DNA from: Nectonema munidae
Taxonomy: Eukaryota > Nematomorpha > Nectonematoida > Nectonematidae
Length of the DNA: 64,000 bases
NCBI GenBank assembly: GCA_030549495.1
Contig: JAUIRK010000029.1
Location: forward strand, 124,001 to 188,000
Direction: 5' to 3'
A model generated the notes under the pieces. It was given only the letters and a program-made list of their open reading frames with translations, ran no database searches and was not told the DNA's origin. Positions 1-11,690 of the stretch are shown piece by piece (position 1 is the stretch's first letter; each line of letters begins with the position of its first letter). The position numbers and the translations under genes are program-made.

Positions 1-918
1 GTCTGGGTGACCAATATTTTTTACCTTTGCAACAACTCCTAAGCGATGTCCTATCATGTTTGGAGCACCGTCTATACATATTCCAAAACATTTTTTCCAT
101 TCAATTTTGTGCTCCAAAAATAGCTATTGAGTGTTTCAAAAATCTCAGAGCTAGTTGTTCTACCCGACACGCGAACATAGTAGTTCTTCATGTAATTCTC
201 CTTCACACTCAGCCCTCACAAAACAAAGGAGAAGTGCTTTGTTACTTACATCCGTTGATTCGTCGAGTTGAATAGAATAAAATGATGCATTTTTTACAAT
301 TTTTAATACTTTATTTTCAATGTTATCAGCCATGTCTTCAATTCTACGTTTAACGTTATTAGCAGATATTGGAATTACTTTCAATTTCTGTGCTGTCTTT
401 TCCCAAAACCTCTTCACAAGCTTGTAACATACAAGGCTTTTCTCCTATCGTGTATGCCTTTTTCACTTTTGCAATGAAGCCTTCAACGACGACTCATCTT
501 CAACAAACATTTCTTTCAAACTACGTACTTGGGTTTGCAGATTTTCTCAGATTCTTTGAAAATATTTAGGTGATTTTTCAGTTAAATCAGGGTGTTTTGA
601 TTGCAAGTGTCTTTCGAGTTTTGAAGGTTTCATGTCATCATTAGATAAACTTTCAGAGCACACAATACATAGAGGCCGTGGATCCAGCTCACTCCCAGAT
701 TCTTGAATAAATCCAAATTTCAAATAGCTTGAATCTTATTTTCTTGATACTTTAACTTCTCCGATCAGAATGTTCTTTCTTATGGTGCCCTGCGAATGCT
801 CTGATACTGATTTATTTACCAGCACATTGTCTAGTAAGGTATTACTTCTATCATTAGTTTCTTTGTCTTTGGTTTTATTAAAGTAATGCAAAATATTCGC
901 TTTCTTTTTCTCGCTCAT
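1..918 (-). pseudogene. hAT transposase relic, ZBED5-like, N-terminal part
   Basis: Reading minus from 918, the N-terminus is MSEKKKANILHYFNKTKDKE. It is followed by a BED-type zinc finger around 690-570: a CxxC pair (CIVC), then DDMKPSKLERHLQSKH with the two histidines. The stretch at 417-160 contains SIQLDESTDVSNKALLLCFV, the conserved start of the hAT catalytic region with its DE pair. These are hallmarks of ZBED5/FAM200-type hAT transposases. The frame is broken between 735 and 420 and the gene runs off the window, so it is a relic. The catalytic C-terminal half is not present. Identification by motif memory only, but the match is strong. Confidence 0.8.
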
Positions 919-1848
919 TATGAGTACATTATTTATTTAATTTAGATCTGAAAGTAATCAAATTTAAATTTAATTAATTCTTATCAACATAAATTAATAG
1001 TAAAAACAATTACAAAAAAATAATATAGCTTATGTGTAAATGGAGCGAGATTAATATTAAATACCCTCACCATATTAATGCAAAAAAATTAAACAATGAA
1101 GATTTATTATTAACATGAATAATAATGAATAAAATACAAATAAAAAATAAGTAGCTGCATGTGCGAAATGTGAATGAGACTTGAAAAATGCGAAAAACAA
1201 TATTTTAATAAACTGCGCTTGCTGAAAGGTGTAATACTATAAAAGTATTTAAAAGTTCAATTTTCAAAAATAGTCACATCACAATATCAAGTTATGCATT
1301 GCACCGAGAAATCCTAAATAATACAATAATATTACATATCATTATATTATTGTGTTTTTACAAAACAATTTTATCAAAACTGATACAACAGATTATGCTT
1401 GTTGTCGATGCCTCACAAAGATATCACCTTCATCCATTTTTTTGTAAAAAATATATATCAACATTTAGGAAAACAAAAACATTGTGGAAAAAAAGTTAGA
1501 AATTGTGACATTGGGGCCATCTTGGAATTACCAAATAAGATTAGATAGGAAGCAAAATTATGGATTAAAATGGCGAGCATTAGAAGTTGAGAGGTTTGTG
1601 GAAGAACTGTTGAAATGAACATTGATGTCAGGTTTAAGTTCTATAATATAAAAAAATATTTATATAGTAATAAGGAAACAAAATTATCTGAGTGCAGAAA
1701 TTATTAAGATAAAAAAATGTTAACATTTACGGTTTAAACTTTAGACTTTAAATATTGACAAAAACAAAATTTCAAAAAAAAAATTCAATTTTCTTGCGGC
1801 CCAACTAATTTTTTTGCGGACCATCTGTTGGAGATCGCTGATTTAGAG
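1..1848 (-). mobile_element. hAT transposon (ZBED5-like), right end in window
   Basis: The element reads on the minus strand. It holds a decayed transposase at 1-918, a noncoding leader, and a terminus at about 1840 whose minus-strand end reads CAGCGATCTCCAACAGATGG, a typical hAT tip. If 1840 is the tip, the target duplication would be 1841-1848 (ATTTAGAG), but the other end is off the window so this cannot be tested. The element lies directly upstream of the first visible centrin exon and probably sits in a centrin intron. Confidence 0.6.
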
Positions 1849-2008
1849 TACCCTAAATATATATTATTTATGATCCTTTTATCGAGATTATTAATTATAA
1901 TTATACATATATATATATTAAACTTTTTGAATGTATAACTTATGAATAATGCACCTTGTTTTAGAAAGTGGTACATTATTATAATGTGTTAAATTCTTTT
2001 TTTCATAG

Positions 2009-2475
2009 CTTGCTTTTCGCGCTTTAGGCTTTGAACCAAAGTCTAGTGAAATAACAAAAATTACAAAGACTCATGCAACTAAAGGTATGCCCATAAAATA
2101 TGACAAATTATTTGTTATTTTATTTGATCAATGTTTTTTTCTTAGGATTCATTTCTAAAGAACTATTTGCGAGTATTTTTGAAAGAAAGATGACTTGTAT
2201 GAATAAAGAAGATGAGATATTCAAAGCTTTTCAACTCTTTGACAAGGACAAGAATGGAAAATTATCAGTACTCGATTTGAAAAGAGTTTCCCAAGAACTC
2301 AACGAAGATATTGATGAGATTTATCTCAAAGTATTTTTTATTACTATTTCAAAATCAGTATCCCAGATTAAAAAATCTTTTTTAGGAAATGATTGAAGAA
2401 GCAGATGATGATAACGATGGTCTTGTTTCTCTCGAGGAATTTGTCAAGATCATGAAGAAAACTGGTTTATACTGA
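2009..2475 (+). CDS. Centrin (caltractin), 3' three exons
   Basis: A calcium-binding EF-hand protein of centrioles and basal bodies. Three exons join in frame: 2009-2084, 2146-2330 and 2386-2475 (stop TGA 2473-2475). The introns of 61 and 55 bp have gt..ag borders. The 116 residues begin LAFRALGFEPKSSEITKI, matching the centrin motif after EF-hand 1. They then carry EF-hand 3 (loop DKDKNGKLSVLD, ending in Asp rather than Glu) and EF-hand 4 (loop DDDNDGLVSLEE, complete). The protein ends KKTGLY, where canonical centrins end KKTSLY, so the usual phosphorylatable serine is Gly here. An acceptor (ttttttcatag) precedes 2009, so upstream exons coding EF-hand 1 exist but are not visible; a hAT element occupies the space upstream. 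Centrin 1/2 versus 3 is not resolved, although the C-terminus favours the centrin 1/2 type. Confidence 0.88.
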
Positions 2476-4035
2476 TTCGCTCAACTCGTTCCAAATACCT
2501 TCTTCTCCATTATTATTATTATAATAACCTAAAATATCAGATATGCTGTGATTCAACAAATAACAGAATTTTTTTTTCATCTCGTATAAATTGGATGAAT
2601 CTTTTTGCTGGCCTTCCTTTGATTGCAACGTTTACCTCTAGTTCGTTCTGGATATGGTTACATCTATATACTCTTTTAGCTTGTTTCTTCTAAGAATTAT
2701 AAGATGCCCAGGCATAATGAAGAAAGGTAGTTTCCGGGGCTGTGAAGTCTAAATATTCCATAATTAAAAACGATTCTATCATTCATGAAGTTCTGACTAT
2801 GACTGAGACGGTTCTAGGTCAACTGCCTGAAGGACAATTATTTTAATCAGTTATCCTATATACCGTATATTTCAATATAAGTCGATCTTGAGTATAAGAT
2901 GAAGGCAAATTTAAAACAAATTATCCAGAAATTTGATTAACTCCAATATAGTTGAAACTGAAAAATTAAGCTGGCTTGATCACAATTGAATAAAACAAAA
3001 AAACACTACTCCGGTGAGCTCATTAATTATATTTTATACACAGACAAGGAATCAGTGCTTCTGTAAGGTAGACCGTAAAAATTTAATAGCATAAAAAGAG
3101 GCCAGTACAAAAAATGTTTAGAAATTATACTAGATCTACTAGAATGAGTGTTTCACTTTCTTGGAATTATAATTATGACAGATGCAACTCACAACTCGCT
3201 CATCTGTGGACATACCAATCGCGATACAGCTGTTATCTAGTGTCAAGTATTTTCTCCAATTATGACTGACTTTACGTTCAGCATTACTTTCATTCTTGAT
3301 TCCTTTTTTTTGGTGCTAATTGAATAGTTATCTCAATTGAAAACTTGTCTTAAAGGCTCAGTTTTCTGTTGAGAAAAAGTAATCGATGATTTGATCGCTG
3401 AGAAGCTTTAGGAATCTTTGAAATAATGTTCTTTTTATAGCAGATTTTGAATTGTTGAGGTTAAATTGTGAGAATGAAACTATACTCGTAACCACAGTAT
3501 GTGTTCATTTGGAAGCTAGATGATTACCTGTCACTGTTTTCCACAAAATTCCTTTCTCGTACATAAGTGTCGTTTTTCTAGATTCAGATCCCAAGGCGGG
3601 AAATATAGTTTCTTCACAGCTCTGGTACTTTTCTTATTCTGAACATTTACTAGCAATTTAGGAAGAAGCAAGTACCCATGAATCATATTTTAAATATGAA
3701 AGAAACCCTTTTCGCTGAAAGTTTTATTTCAATCCTGCTTACTCCTAAGTGACTTCGTTTTCTCATCTCAAATCCTGAAAAGAGAGAGACATCGTTGTCC
3801 TGAAGAAAAGGATAGGGGATTGTTTTTCCAACTTTAATCAAAGTGCATGCTTTTAATTTCACTGCAAAATATATCCTTTTCATTAGGAATGTGATGGTGC
3901 GTTATGTAATTAGGATTAGATATGATAGTTATATATGAGTATCTGGGAACCTCTTTTTTTCAAATCACTTAATTATTTGGTAAATACCAACTGCGTAAAT
4001 TAAGTGTTCTTAAGATCAATCTACGAGACTAATGA
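2476..4035. other. Intergenic, no gene recognised
   Basis: AT-rich sequence downstream of centrin. No credible reading frame, RNA gene or terminal repeat was recognised. A short phrase near 2860-2905 (TATAAGTCGATCTTGAGTATAAG) resembles ends of some DNA-transposon MITEs, but no partner end was found. Confidence 0.4.
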
Positions 4036-4039
4036 TACT

Positions 4040-4600
4040 TTCATATACAGTAACACCTGTCCTAACGGACACCTGCTGATTACGGGCATTGTTTCAATTC
4101 CCGAATCACCTTCAAACAAAATATTAGGAAACTATCCTGTGAATGGCGGACACCTCTCTAATGCGAACAGCAGACAAGCTTTGTAACAATTATATGAAAT
4201 TTGTTTTATCCATTTTAACTTGTCTAAAACGGGCACACGATCTGTATTGAAATATCTCCAAGAGACAACTCTAAATTTAATTAACTGATCCATTAACAGT
4301 ATACAATATATACATACTATCTGGCCCGGTCTGGATTTCTCTTTTTGCTCGAATCAGGGATTAGTAGGTTGAGTTTCACCGACACACAGTCACTTGATTA
4401 CAACCTGTTTGAAAATATTTTATATAATCTGTGAAGAACTTGGATAATATCTCTTTTTTCCGAAATGAGTGCAGTCCCTCCTCTATCCTTCAGTGAGGAG
4501 TCTGTGTTCCCGATATTAATGAGTTCATAGATATCATTAAGATTACAGACACCTGACAATTACAGACATTGTTTGTATTCCCTTAGTTGTTCGCAATAGA
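4040..4600. mobile_element. Possible pogo/Tigger-like noncoding relic
   Basis: Begins TACAGTAACACCTGTCCTAA after a TA and contains repeated degenerate phrases of the sort found at pogo-family ends: CTGTCCTAACGGACACC, GAATGGCGGACACCTCTCTA, TGTCTAAAACGGGCAC, and a later weak GATTACAGACACCTGACA at about 4540. No transposase is encoded. The right boundary is not defined. Confidence 0.35.
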
Positions 4601-4837
4601 CATGTTTCACTATTTTGTAAGGTATGAAATGTTTGCGAAGAATTTAATTCCAAAAAATAATAAGTTTCAGCCATTTTTATAAAATTTTATAGGAAGAATA
4701 CTGCTCCAAGGAAATCAGTTTTTTAGTAAAACGTGGTAAGCGACTTAGTGGCTGAATTGCATCATAGTCATCGTGATCAGTGAACAGAAGTGAAACGATC
4801 ACATCATTGCTCATACGCAGATGTGTTCAGGGTGCAG

Positions 4838-5720
4838 TTTAGGACCAGTTAAAACCGTTCCTAGTGGTTCGGTTCAGTCCTGTCCCCTTTTGCAACAGCC
4901 CGGTTCAGTCTATTCTTGATTCCGGTCTTATACTTAACATTTCAGTCCTGTTAAAGTCCAAAATAATTGAGGACAGTCCTTAACCGGTTGATCGATTGAT
5001 TAATTTATAATTGTTTCCTTTATGGGAACATTATTGAAATTATGCAAATATATATGAGCTGTAATTAGTTATTAGCCAACTAATTAAATCGTTTAATAAG
5101 TAAAAGGATGGACCTTTGAATATCACGAAACAAGCACTGGCATACAAAGAGTCATGGGAATGTCAGCGCAATTCATTTGTATAAATATATCATATAAAAT
5201 TGCAATAAAAATATTATACACTAAATAATGTGATTGATTACAGTTTGTTTTCTTATTTTTCATAGCTATTTACCTGTAATGTTGTGTTTTTCGAGTGTTA
5301 TTCCAACTTTTTATTCGTGGCGAAAATAACTTTCGCTCGGATGACACCTGTGCTAGGTAGGCTGCTCATTGTAACTTATCATTTTATTTGAAGTTTCTTT
5401 ATTTTCAACTTATTTTGTGATAAGATGGAATGAAACCTGGATTACATAAAAATTCAAGTACAAAAAGAGTATACCATAAGTAAGATGCCTTACATTATTG
5501 GGAAAAAAATTATAGTTAAAAGTTTGTAGGTCTTGCAAGACTGGCTTTAGATTTTTTGTTATTCCAGCGTGTAGCGTTTCCTGAGAAAAAACTTTCTCAG
5601 ATTGGCTGCTTCTTGGATTACTAAATATTCCGCTTTTTCAATTCCTTACTTATTTTTTTTTTGATGTGTAAATAAATTGAATCTTACATTGATCAAAGAT
5701 ACTTCAAACTCCTTTTCAAG
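4838..5720. repeat. Dispersed repeat R, copy 1
   Basis: Shares long diverged segments with 34965-35345 in the same orientation, for example TTTTTCGAGTGTT, AAAATAACTTTCG, GACACCTGTGCTAG (GACACTTGTGCTAG in the other) and GAAGTTTCTT. The left part carries a run of phrases such as GGTTCAGTCCTGTCC, CGGTTCAGTC and TTTCAGTCCTGTT, which the other copy echoes. No coding capacity or terminal repeats seen, so the class is unknown. Confidence 0.55.
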
Positions 5721-5914
5721 TTCAAATTGGTACTAAGAATATTAAAAGATTTTGTTTGTTAATATCTAAAATATTTTAAAATTTACTTTGAAGAAAAAAA
5801 TAAAGTTTTTAATTTATTTGATCAAGATATATACATTTTCAAGTTCAAAATGGCACTAAGCTAATTCAAATTTATAAACCAAATAACCCTATATTTATAG
5901 GTAGAGGTAAAGAC

Positions 5915-6056
5915 ACTGTGGCGTGTTTTTCATCGAAAAGGTACAATTGCGCCGCTTGTATCGAACTATGAGGAAAGTAGGCTTGATGCTGGATCGAACC
6001 CAAAGACCTTAGTTATCGAAACCCAGTACCTAACCAACCTTACTCACGGCCTTATT
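5915..6056 (-). repeat. tRNA-derived SINE, family S1
   Basis: On the minus strand it reads GGTTGGTTAGGTACTGGGTT, then GGGTTCGATCC, a near-perfect RNA polymerase III B box, followed by CAGCATCAAGCCTACTTTCC and ATAGTTCGATACAAG. Related copies lie at 18790-18900 and 49062-49180 (+), 20700-20830 (+) and 29815-29945 (-), plus an older set inside hAT elements at 29478, 39945 and 43455. Confidence 0.65.
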
Positions 6057-6563
6057 AGAATAAATAACTAAATAAATCATTTAAAAATAGGGAAAGACGT
6101 TTTATGACTCCACCAATATGCTTTTTGTAATTATTCTGGCCTGGACCAATAAGACTAATTTTTGAAGCGAATCTAGAAGAGTTACTCAATCAAAAAACTT
6201 TTGCGTAATAATTTTGTGTGCGTAAAATATTTTTTTAAACCTAATTCCACAGAAAGTTTATTTTTATTCTGACTCTTCTACTTTGTATATGTGAATAGCA
6301 TCGGGTGTATTCGTGAACTTTTTGCAAAGAGGCTTTTATTTATACTTTGTCGTGTCACGTCCTTAATCTTAAGGTGTAAAATTTAATGAAAATTTTATTT
6401 AACTGAATTTAAAAAAATACACCTATGTTAAAAACTTCTGGAAGCAATCCATGAAATTTTGATATTGGTTTATTGCAATGAACCAGACTAATAACTTTGA
6501 TAGATTCACAAATAATTTTTTCTTTTTCACGAAGTCTGAATTCATCAAGTTTTATCTTGGCAA
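6057..6563. other. Intergenic, nothing recognised
   Basis: AT-rich sequence between a SINE and the piggyBac-type element. No gene or clear repeat was recognised. Confidence 0.4.
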
Positions 6564-6979
6564 TTAACCCTATTATGCTGGGGGGCGTAAAACGCCCCCC
6601 CCCCCCCTTACTAAAAAATTAATTGTAGAAAATTGGCTGAATCTTCCCTTCAAATTTTGTGCTTTTCCTAAAATCGCTAGCTGTTCTTTTGAAACCATTT
6701 TCTGGTAGTTGAATGACCCTTTCATGCCCAAAACTGTCTATCAAAATTAAAAAATTTCAGCAAAATTTTGACATTATCTATACTTAACCTTATAACTTAG
6801 GATCTATATTATATAATACCCTGAAAATTTATAATTATATACAGTTTGGAACGCATAACACTTTACATATTTAATTTTTTCAATAATCATGGCTACTTTT
6901 TAGAAAATGTCAATCAAAATTTTGATTCATCAAAAATGTATCTAATAAAATATACCTTCAAATTTTACATAAAATATAT

Positions 6980-7400
6980 GTTTTTATACTAAATCGGTCA
7001 TGCTGTTTTCATTTCTGGACTCATTTTTTACATTTAGGATATGAAAATACCTATAAGTGTTAAGCAAATTTGCGGTTTACTTCTGAAAATTGTCTCCAAA
7101 AACGTTCCTTCACATTTTACATAAAATATAAGTGTTATACTAAATCGGACATGCTGGTTTCTGTTCTGGACTCATTTTTTACGTTTAGGATCTGTAAATA
7201 CCTATAAGTGTTAATCAAATTTGCGGTTTACTTCTGAAAATTGTCTCCAAAAACATTCCTTCACATTTTACATAAAATATAAGTTTTATACTAAATCGGA
7301 CATGCTGGTTTCATTTCTGGACTAATTTTTTATGTTTAGGATGTGAAAATACCTATAAGTCATCAAATTTGCGGTTTACTTCTAAAAGTCACAATTCTCA
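6980..7400. repeat. Array of ~150-bp repeat B inside element P
   Basis: About three units with period 148-151 bp, marked by TTTGCGGTTTACTTCT at 7069, 7220 and 7368. Units also share TTCACATTTTACATAAAATA, CTAAATCGG and CATGCTG. The same unit appears reverse-complemented at 13790-14400 and 38600-39240. Confidence 0.85.
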
Positions 7401-8539
7401 TTCAATTTAAGAAATAATTTCACACTTTTTTTATCTTTTTTTATTTTAAAATTCCAATATCTCAATTTGTTTCTTCTAAAAGCTATCTCCAAAATTCTCT
7501 CAATTTTACTGAAATATATGTTTTTATCCAATATCTTCTTCATTCTCTCTTTTTTACTTTAGTATATAAGTGTTATAAATTTGGTTTACTTAAGCAAAAT
7601 TCAATTTTATATTGTTTTTATAAACCTTATTTTTTTTTTGAAATCCATGTTATAAATTTGTTTAGTTCAATTTGTTTTAAAATATGTTCAAATTTTACTG
7701 AAATATATGTTTTTATATCAAATAGATCATGATGATTTTATTTCGACACATTTCGCATTAGAGGTTTTATGTTTCTCAATTTTTTTGCGTATACTCCCAA
7801 AATATCTCTCTAATTTTACTAAAATGTTTTTATCCTTTAATTTTTTATTTCAAATCTTTTTTGGGGTTTTAAGTCAAGTATCACAATTCGTTTGTTTGTC
7901 TACGAAATATTTTTGAATTAAAAAATATCTGTTTCTATTCATGGAGATGTTTTCATTTTTGTCAGTTTGCTTTATTTTTAAATTCTGAAAGCTTTCGACT
8001 TCTAGATACTTCTTCAAAAATATTTAAAAAATAAAATATCTGTACCAAATGATGTTTTTTATTTTGTCTGTTTTGGTAATCGGTTAAAATATCTCGAAGT
8101 AATTGAATTAGTTGTATGCCTAAAACAGTTTAAAAATTTCAAAAAATATAGTATATAGTGAAAATATACTTTTTTTTGTTGTATATTTTGGCTTATAATA
8201 CTTTCTACATCATCTTGAGTATGAAATATTTATTAAAAAAAAAAGTATTATAAAATCTTTTGAAAATTTGTATGAGAGAAGAAGTTGAAAACTAATTTAA
8301 AAGAGAACATGTGTAAAAAAAATAATTAAAAAAATATGTATCTTGCGACTAAATGGAAGTCTACCATGTTCTATGAACTAGGAAGTCGTTTAATTATATA
8401 ATAGATGTTAAAAAGATTTTGACTGTGAAAAAGAAGTTCCTCTTTTACAAATGAAAAATATTTAAATCTATAGCTCATCATATAGGATTACAATTAACAT
8501 TTATCTAAGATGGGTAGGAAATCTGAATATTTAAAATAG

Positions 8540-9060
8540 GTCAGATTTATCAAAATACAATGCCAATATGTAGAATTTAGTACTATAAGATATTTTTAAT
8601 TTAAATTGAATTTGTCCATCTTTTTCCTTTTGGTCAAAGAAATAATTTTTTAGTGAAGAAGTGGACAACTTTTTGTAATTGAACAATGAAATTTTTTGAC
8701 AGGTTTGATTGATTTTCATAAAAAATGAATATCACCACTAAATTCAGCATATTTGAAAATGGGTATACATGTGTAAAAAACTTTATATACTTATTTAGAT
8801 AAAAAGTTCCTTTTTGAGATGGGCTGTTACATTTAGATCAATTTTTTCACAAGTTTGATTGATTTTCATAAAAAATGAATATCACCACTGAATTCAGCAT
8901 ATTTGAAAATGGGTATACATGTGTAAAAAACTTTATATAATTATTTAAATAAAAAGTTCCTTTTTGAGATGAGCTGTCAAATATAAATAAATTTTTTGAC
9001 AGGTTTGATTGATTTTGATAAAAAATGGACATCACCACTGAATTCAGCATAGTTGAAATA
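8540..9060. repeat. Array of ~150-bp repeat A inside element P
   Basis: About three units marked by GTTTGATTGATTTTCATAAA, ATATCACCACT, ATTCAGCATA and GGGTATACATGTG. The same unit is present reverse-complemented, six times, at 36234-37040. It shows no obvious similarity to repeat B. Confidence 0.85.
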
Positions 9061-9175
9061 TATATGTAACATTAAAAATATTTATAAAAACTTATTAATA
9101 TCTGAAAAATAGGGGGGGGGCACTTAGCCCCCCCTCAATTGAGCGGACAAATTTTGCCCAGCACAATAGGGTTAA

Positions 9176-9889
9176 AAAACTTTTTCCTCTTATAAAAGGA
9201 AAGGCATTTTTTCAGCAAGTTTTTGTTTCACTTCATTTTTTATACTTGCCCTTGTGTTTTCTCTATAATTCTAATTTTAAGACTGGGACCGTATAGTCCA
9301 ATGTTTAATCCTTACGAAAACATATTTTCATTGCAATAAATCTAACAAAAATTCATCGATCGCTTTCAAAAGTTTTAAACATGGAAGATTTGAATTTGCT
9401 TGGTACCAATTTGAACTGGAAAAGGTATGGAGATCTATGCCAGTTTCAAGGCTGCGTTTTTAAATTCGATTTATATAAAATCATGTGTGGAATTACATGA
9501 TTAATAATGTGCATCTATAATGGGTCTACTTTAGTGCTCTTCAACCTTTCTTTATTTCGTCCACACCTGGTCGTGATCAGATAAATGCTCTCCACCGTAA
9601 TTGATAACTTGTCTTCCCTTTTTATAAATAGGTCTGAAATCGCATTTTAACCTTATAAATCAACATTCTACAATTAGTTATTTTAATAACTATATACAAA
9701 TTAATTGATAAGGCAAAGTTAGAATAAGTATAATTACTAAAACAATCTTTCAAAAGAAAATCTTTATTATCTGGACTTTACAATTACAAATTAGGATTCA
9801 ATATTTCAAGCTTATGGTCTTTATCAAGAGTCTAAATATAAAAGCCAAATCAGTTAGTTGTATGTGAATTGAAATAAACAAAATATGTA
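9176..9889. other. Intergenic, nothing recognised
   Basis: No gene seen. A short stretch near 9400 (TTGGTACCAATTTGAACTGG) resembles part of dispersed repeat R near 5710. Confidence 0.35.
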
Positions 9890-10057
9890 ACTTACATATA
9901 AATAAAGATAAGGTGCATGGAGAATAAGAGTAAATAAATGAATTAATCGTAGAAAGTCATGTGTATGGTTTATAGATAGATGTAAGTGTGCCCTGAGGAT
10001 ACTCATTCTTTGGGATTTGTTTGTAGCTTATAAGAAGAGGCTGTTTGAAGGTGAGAA

Positions 10058-11690
10058 TTAAAGTGTCTTTTTACAGAGGGCTGGAGTTTTATTAATGTAG
10101 TATTCTCCTTTAAAGGAACGTTGTAAGTAGTTGAGGGCTAACTCGATTGTTTTCATTGCGAGTTTTGGCTGTGGAACATGCTGGTGTTCTGTAGCATAGT
10201 GGAGGTCCAAAGCTTTGTTTTTACGCTTAAGGTCGGCGTCTTGAAAGTGTTCTTTGAAACGAGCAATGGTGGGTCGTTTGGTTTTAGCAATGTAAATCTC
10301 GTTGCATATATTACAGGTGATTTGATATATGAAGTTTTTCTTTGGGCAGCCATGATTTTCAATGGATTTGCAGAAACTTGAGTGGGAATGTATTGGTAAA
10401 GGAGTACTTCTTTTAGGAGGGAGAGAATGGGGGATCTTTGGTTCATGAGGTTTGTGTGTTTCAGTAAAGAGATATTTTATATAACTTTCAGGATCGGTGT
10501 TTGAGTTGGAGTGAAACTCATTTAACCATTGGTGTAGAAGGTTTATAGGGTAATTGTTGTTTTGGTAGAGCTTAATCAAGGCATTGTTTTCTTTGGAGAG
10601 TAGTTCTTGAGTATTATTAAGTGACATTATTATGTGTAAGTGTCCGAGAAAGGTGGATTTCTTAATAGATTCAGAGTGTGCAGAGAAGTAGTCAATAGTA
10701 ATAGGTTTTTTAGTAGGTTTGGCATAAAGTGAATGTGTAATAAAAAATTTGGAGTCAACCGTTAAAGGAACCACCAAAAAGGCTAACGAGGTAAAAAGGA
10801 GTGGAGTTCATTTCCAGAGTGAGTCCAAATGAAGAAAATGTCATCGACATAGCGGCACAATGATTTAGAGGGGATGGGATGAAAGAGTGTGTTCAATTTC
10901 ATTTATGTATAGATCAGCGAGAATGTGCATGAGAGTTTGCCAGCTATGGGAAGCCCTTTTATCTTTAGGCATAAGTTGTTATAATGAAGAACAGTATTGT
11001 TATGCAGAGTGAATTCCGGTATATCTTTTAGGAGTGGAAGGGTTTCATAGTCGAAAGGCGTAATGTTTACTTTATTCAGATTGTTTTTAATGGTGTTGAT
11101 AACAAGAGTTGAGAGTGTTTCTAGTGGAATAGAGTTGAACAGGTCAATTACGGCAAAGCTTACTAATAAAGAGTTAGGAGGTAGACGTTTTTGGAGAATC
11201 TTTTTAGAGGAAGCCTTTAATGCTTGTTAAAGAGTAGGGTAGAAGATTTGCTAATGTTTTGTTCAACATCCAATTAAGTCTTTCTGTTGGTGTGCCAATC
11301 GCTGAGATTATTTTTCGTAAAGGCTTTTCTTGGGTGTCTTTATGGGTTTTAGGAAGGCCGTATATTGAGGCAAGGTATGTATTGGTGACTAATAAATCAT
11401 TCAATATTGTAGTAGAAATGATGTGTTCATCATGTAGTTTCCTATTGAGTTTGTTTGCTTCTTTAATGAGAGATTTGGTGAAAGTATGTGCTTTCGGTAT
11501 TTTCTTGAAGATTTCTTGGTTAAATAGGTAATTTATGATTTCTGTGTCGTAAACTGAAGTGTTAAGGGCGACTAACTCTCCACCTTTATCGGATCAGCGG
11601 AATGTTAGATCTTTTTGTTTCTTCAATGCATGGATTTCACATAATTCATTGTTGGTTATATTTGAGGGGGGTTTGAAGTTATTTTTAGGG
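10058..11690 (-). pseudogene. Penelope-like reverse transcriptase with GIY-YIG endonuclease (C-terminal part)
   Basis: Read from high to low coordinates. A reverse-transcriptase region contains SDKGGELVALN, YGLPKTHK (about 11340-11365) and the catalytic YVDDIF (10834-10851). A C-terminal GIY-YIG-type nuclease (10345-10058) has FIYQITCNICNEIYIAKTKR followed by ARFKEH, with the CxxC pair seen in Penelope-like elements and the usual Arg and Glu. The canonical YIG is YIA here. Frame changes and at least one stop break the reading frame, so it is dead. The reading frame continues upstream at 15384-15220 across the insertion. Confidence 0.85.

Larger units (their letters stand above)
6564..9175. 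mobile_element. Large piggyBac-type non-autonomous element (element P), copy 1
   Basis: Bounded by TTAA at 6564-6567 and 9172-9175. The tips are inverted repeats: TTAACCCTATTATGCTGGG on the left and, read from the right end, TTAACCCTATTGTGCTGGG (18 of 19 identical). A TTAA target site and a CCCT start are the signature of piggyBac-family ends. Just inside each tip lies a G/C hairpin: GGGGGGCG-TAAAA-CGCCCCCC on the left (about 6580-6600) and a G run, CACTTA, then a C run on the right (about 9113-9135). The 2612-bp interior codes for no transposase. It holds two unrelated tandem arrays (6980-7400 and 8540-9060). A reversed copy lies at 36200-39240 and a partial third at 13790-14797. Confidence 0.85.

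Noticed and set aside
2840-2960. Possible MITE (TATAAGTCGATCTTGAG phrase)
   Set aside because: No partner end or target duplication was found.
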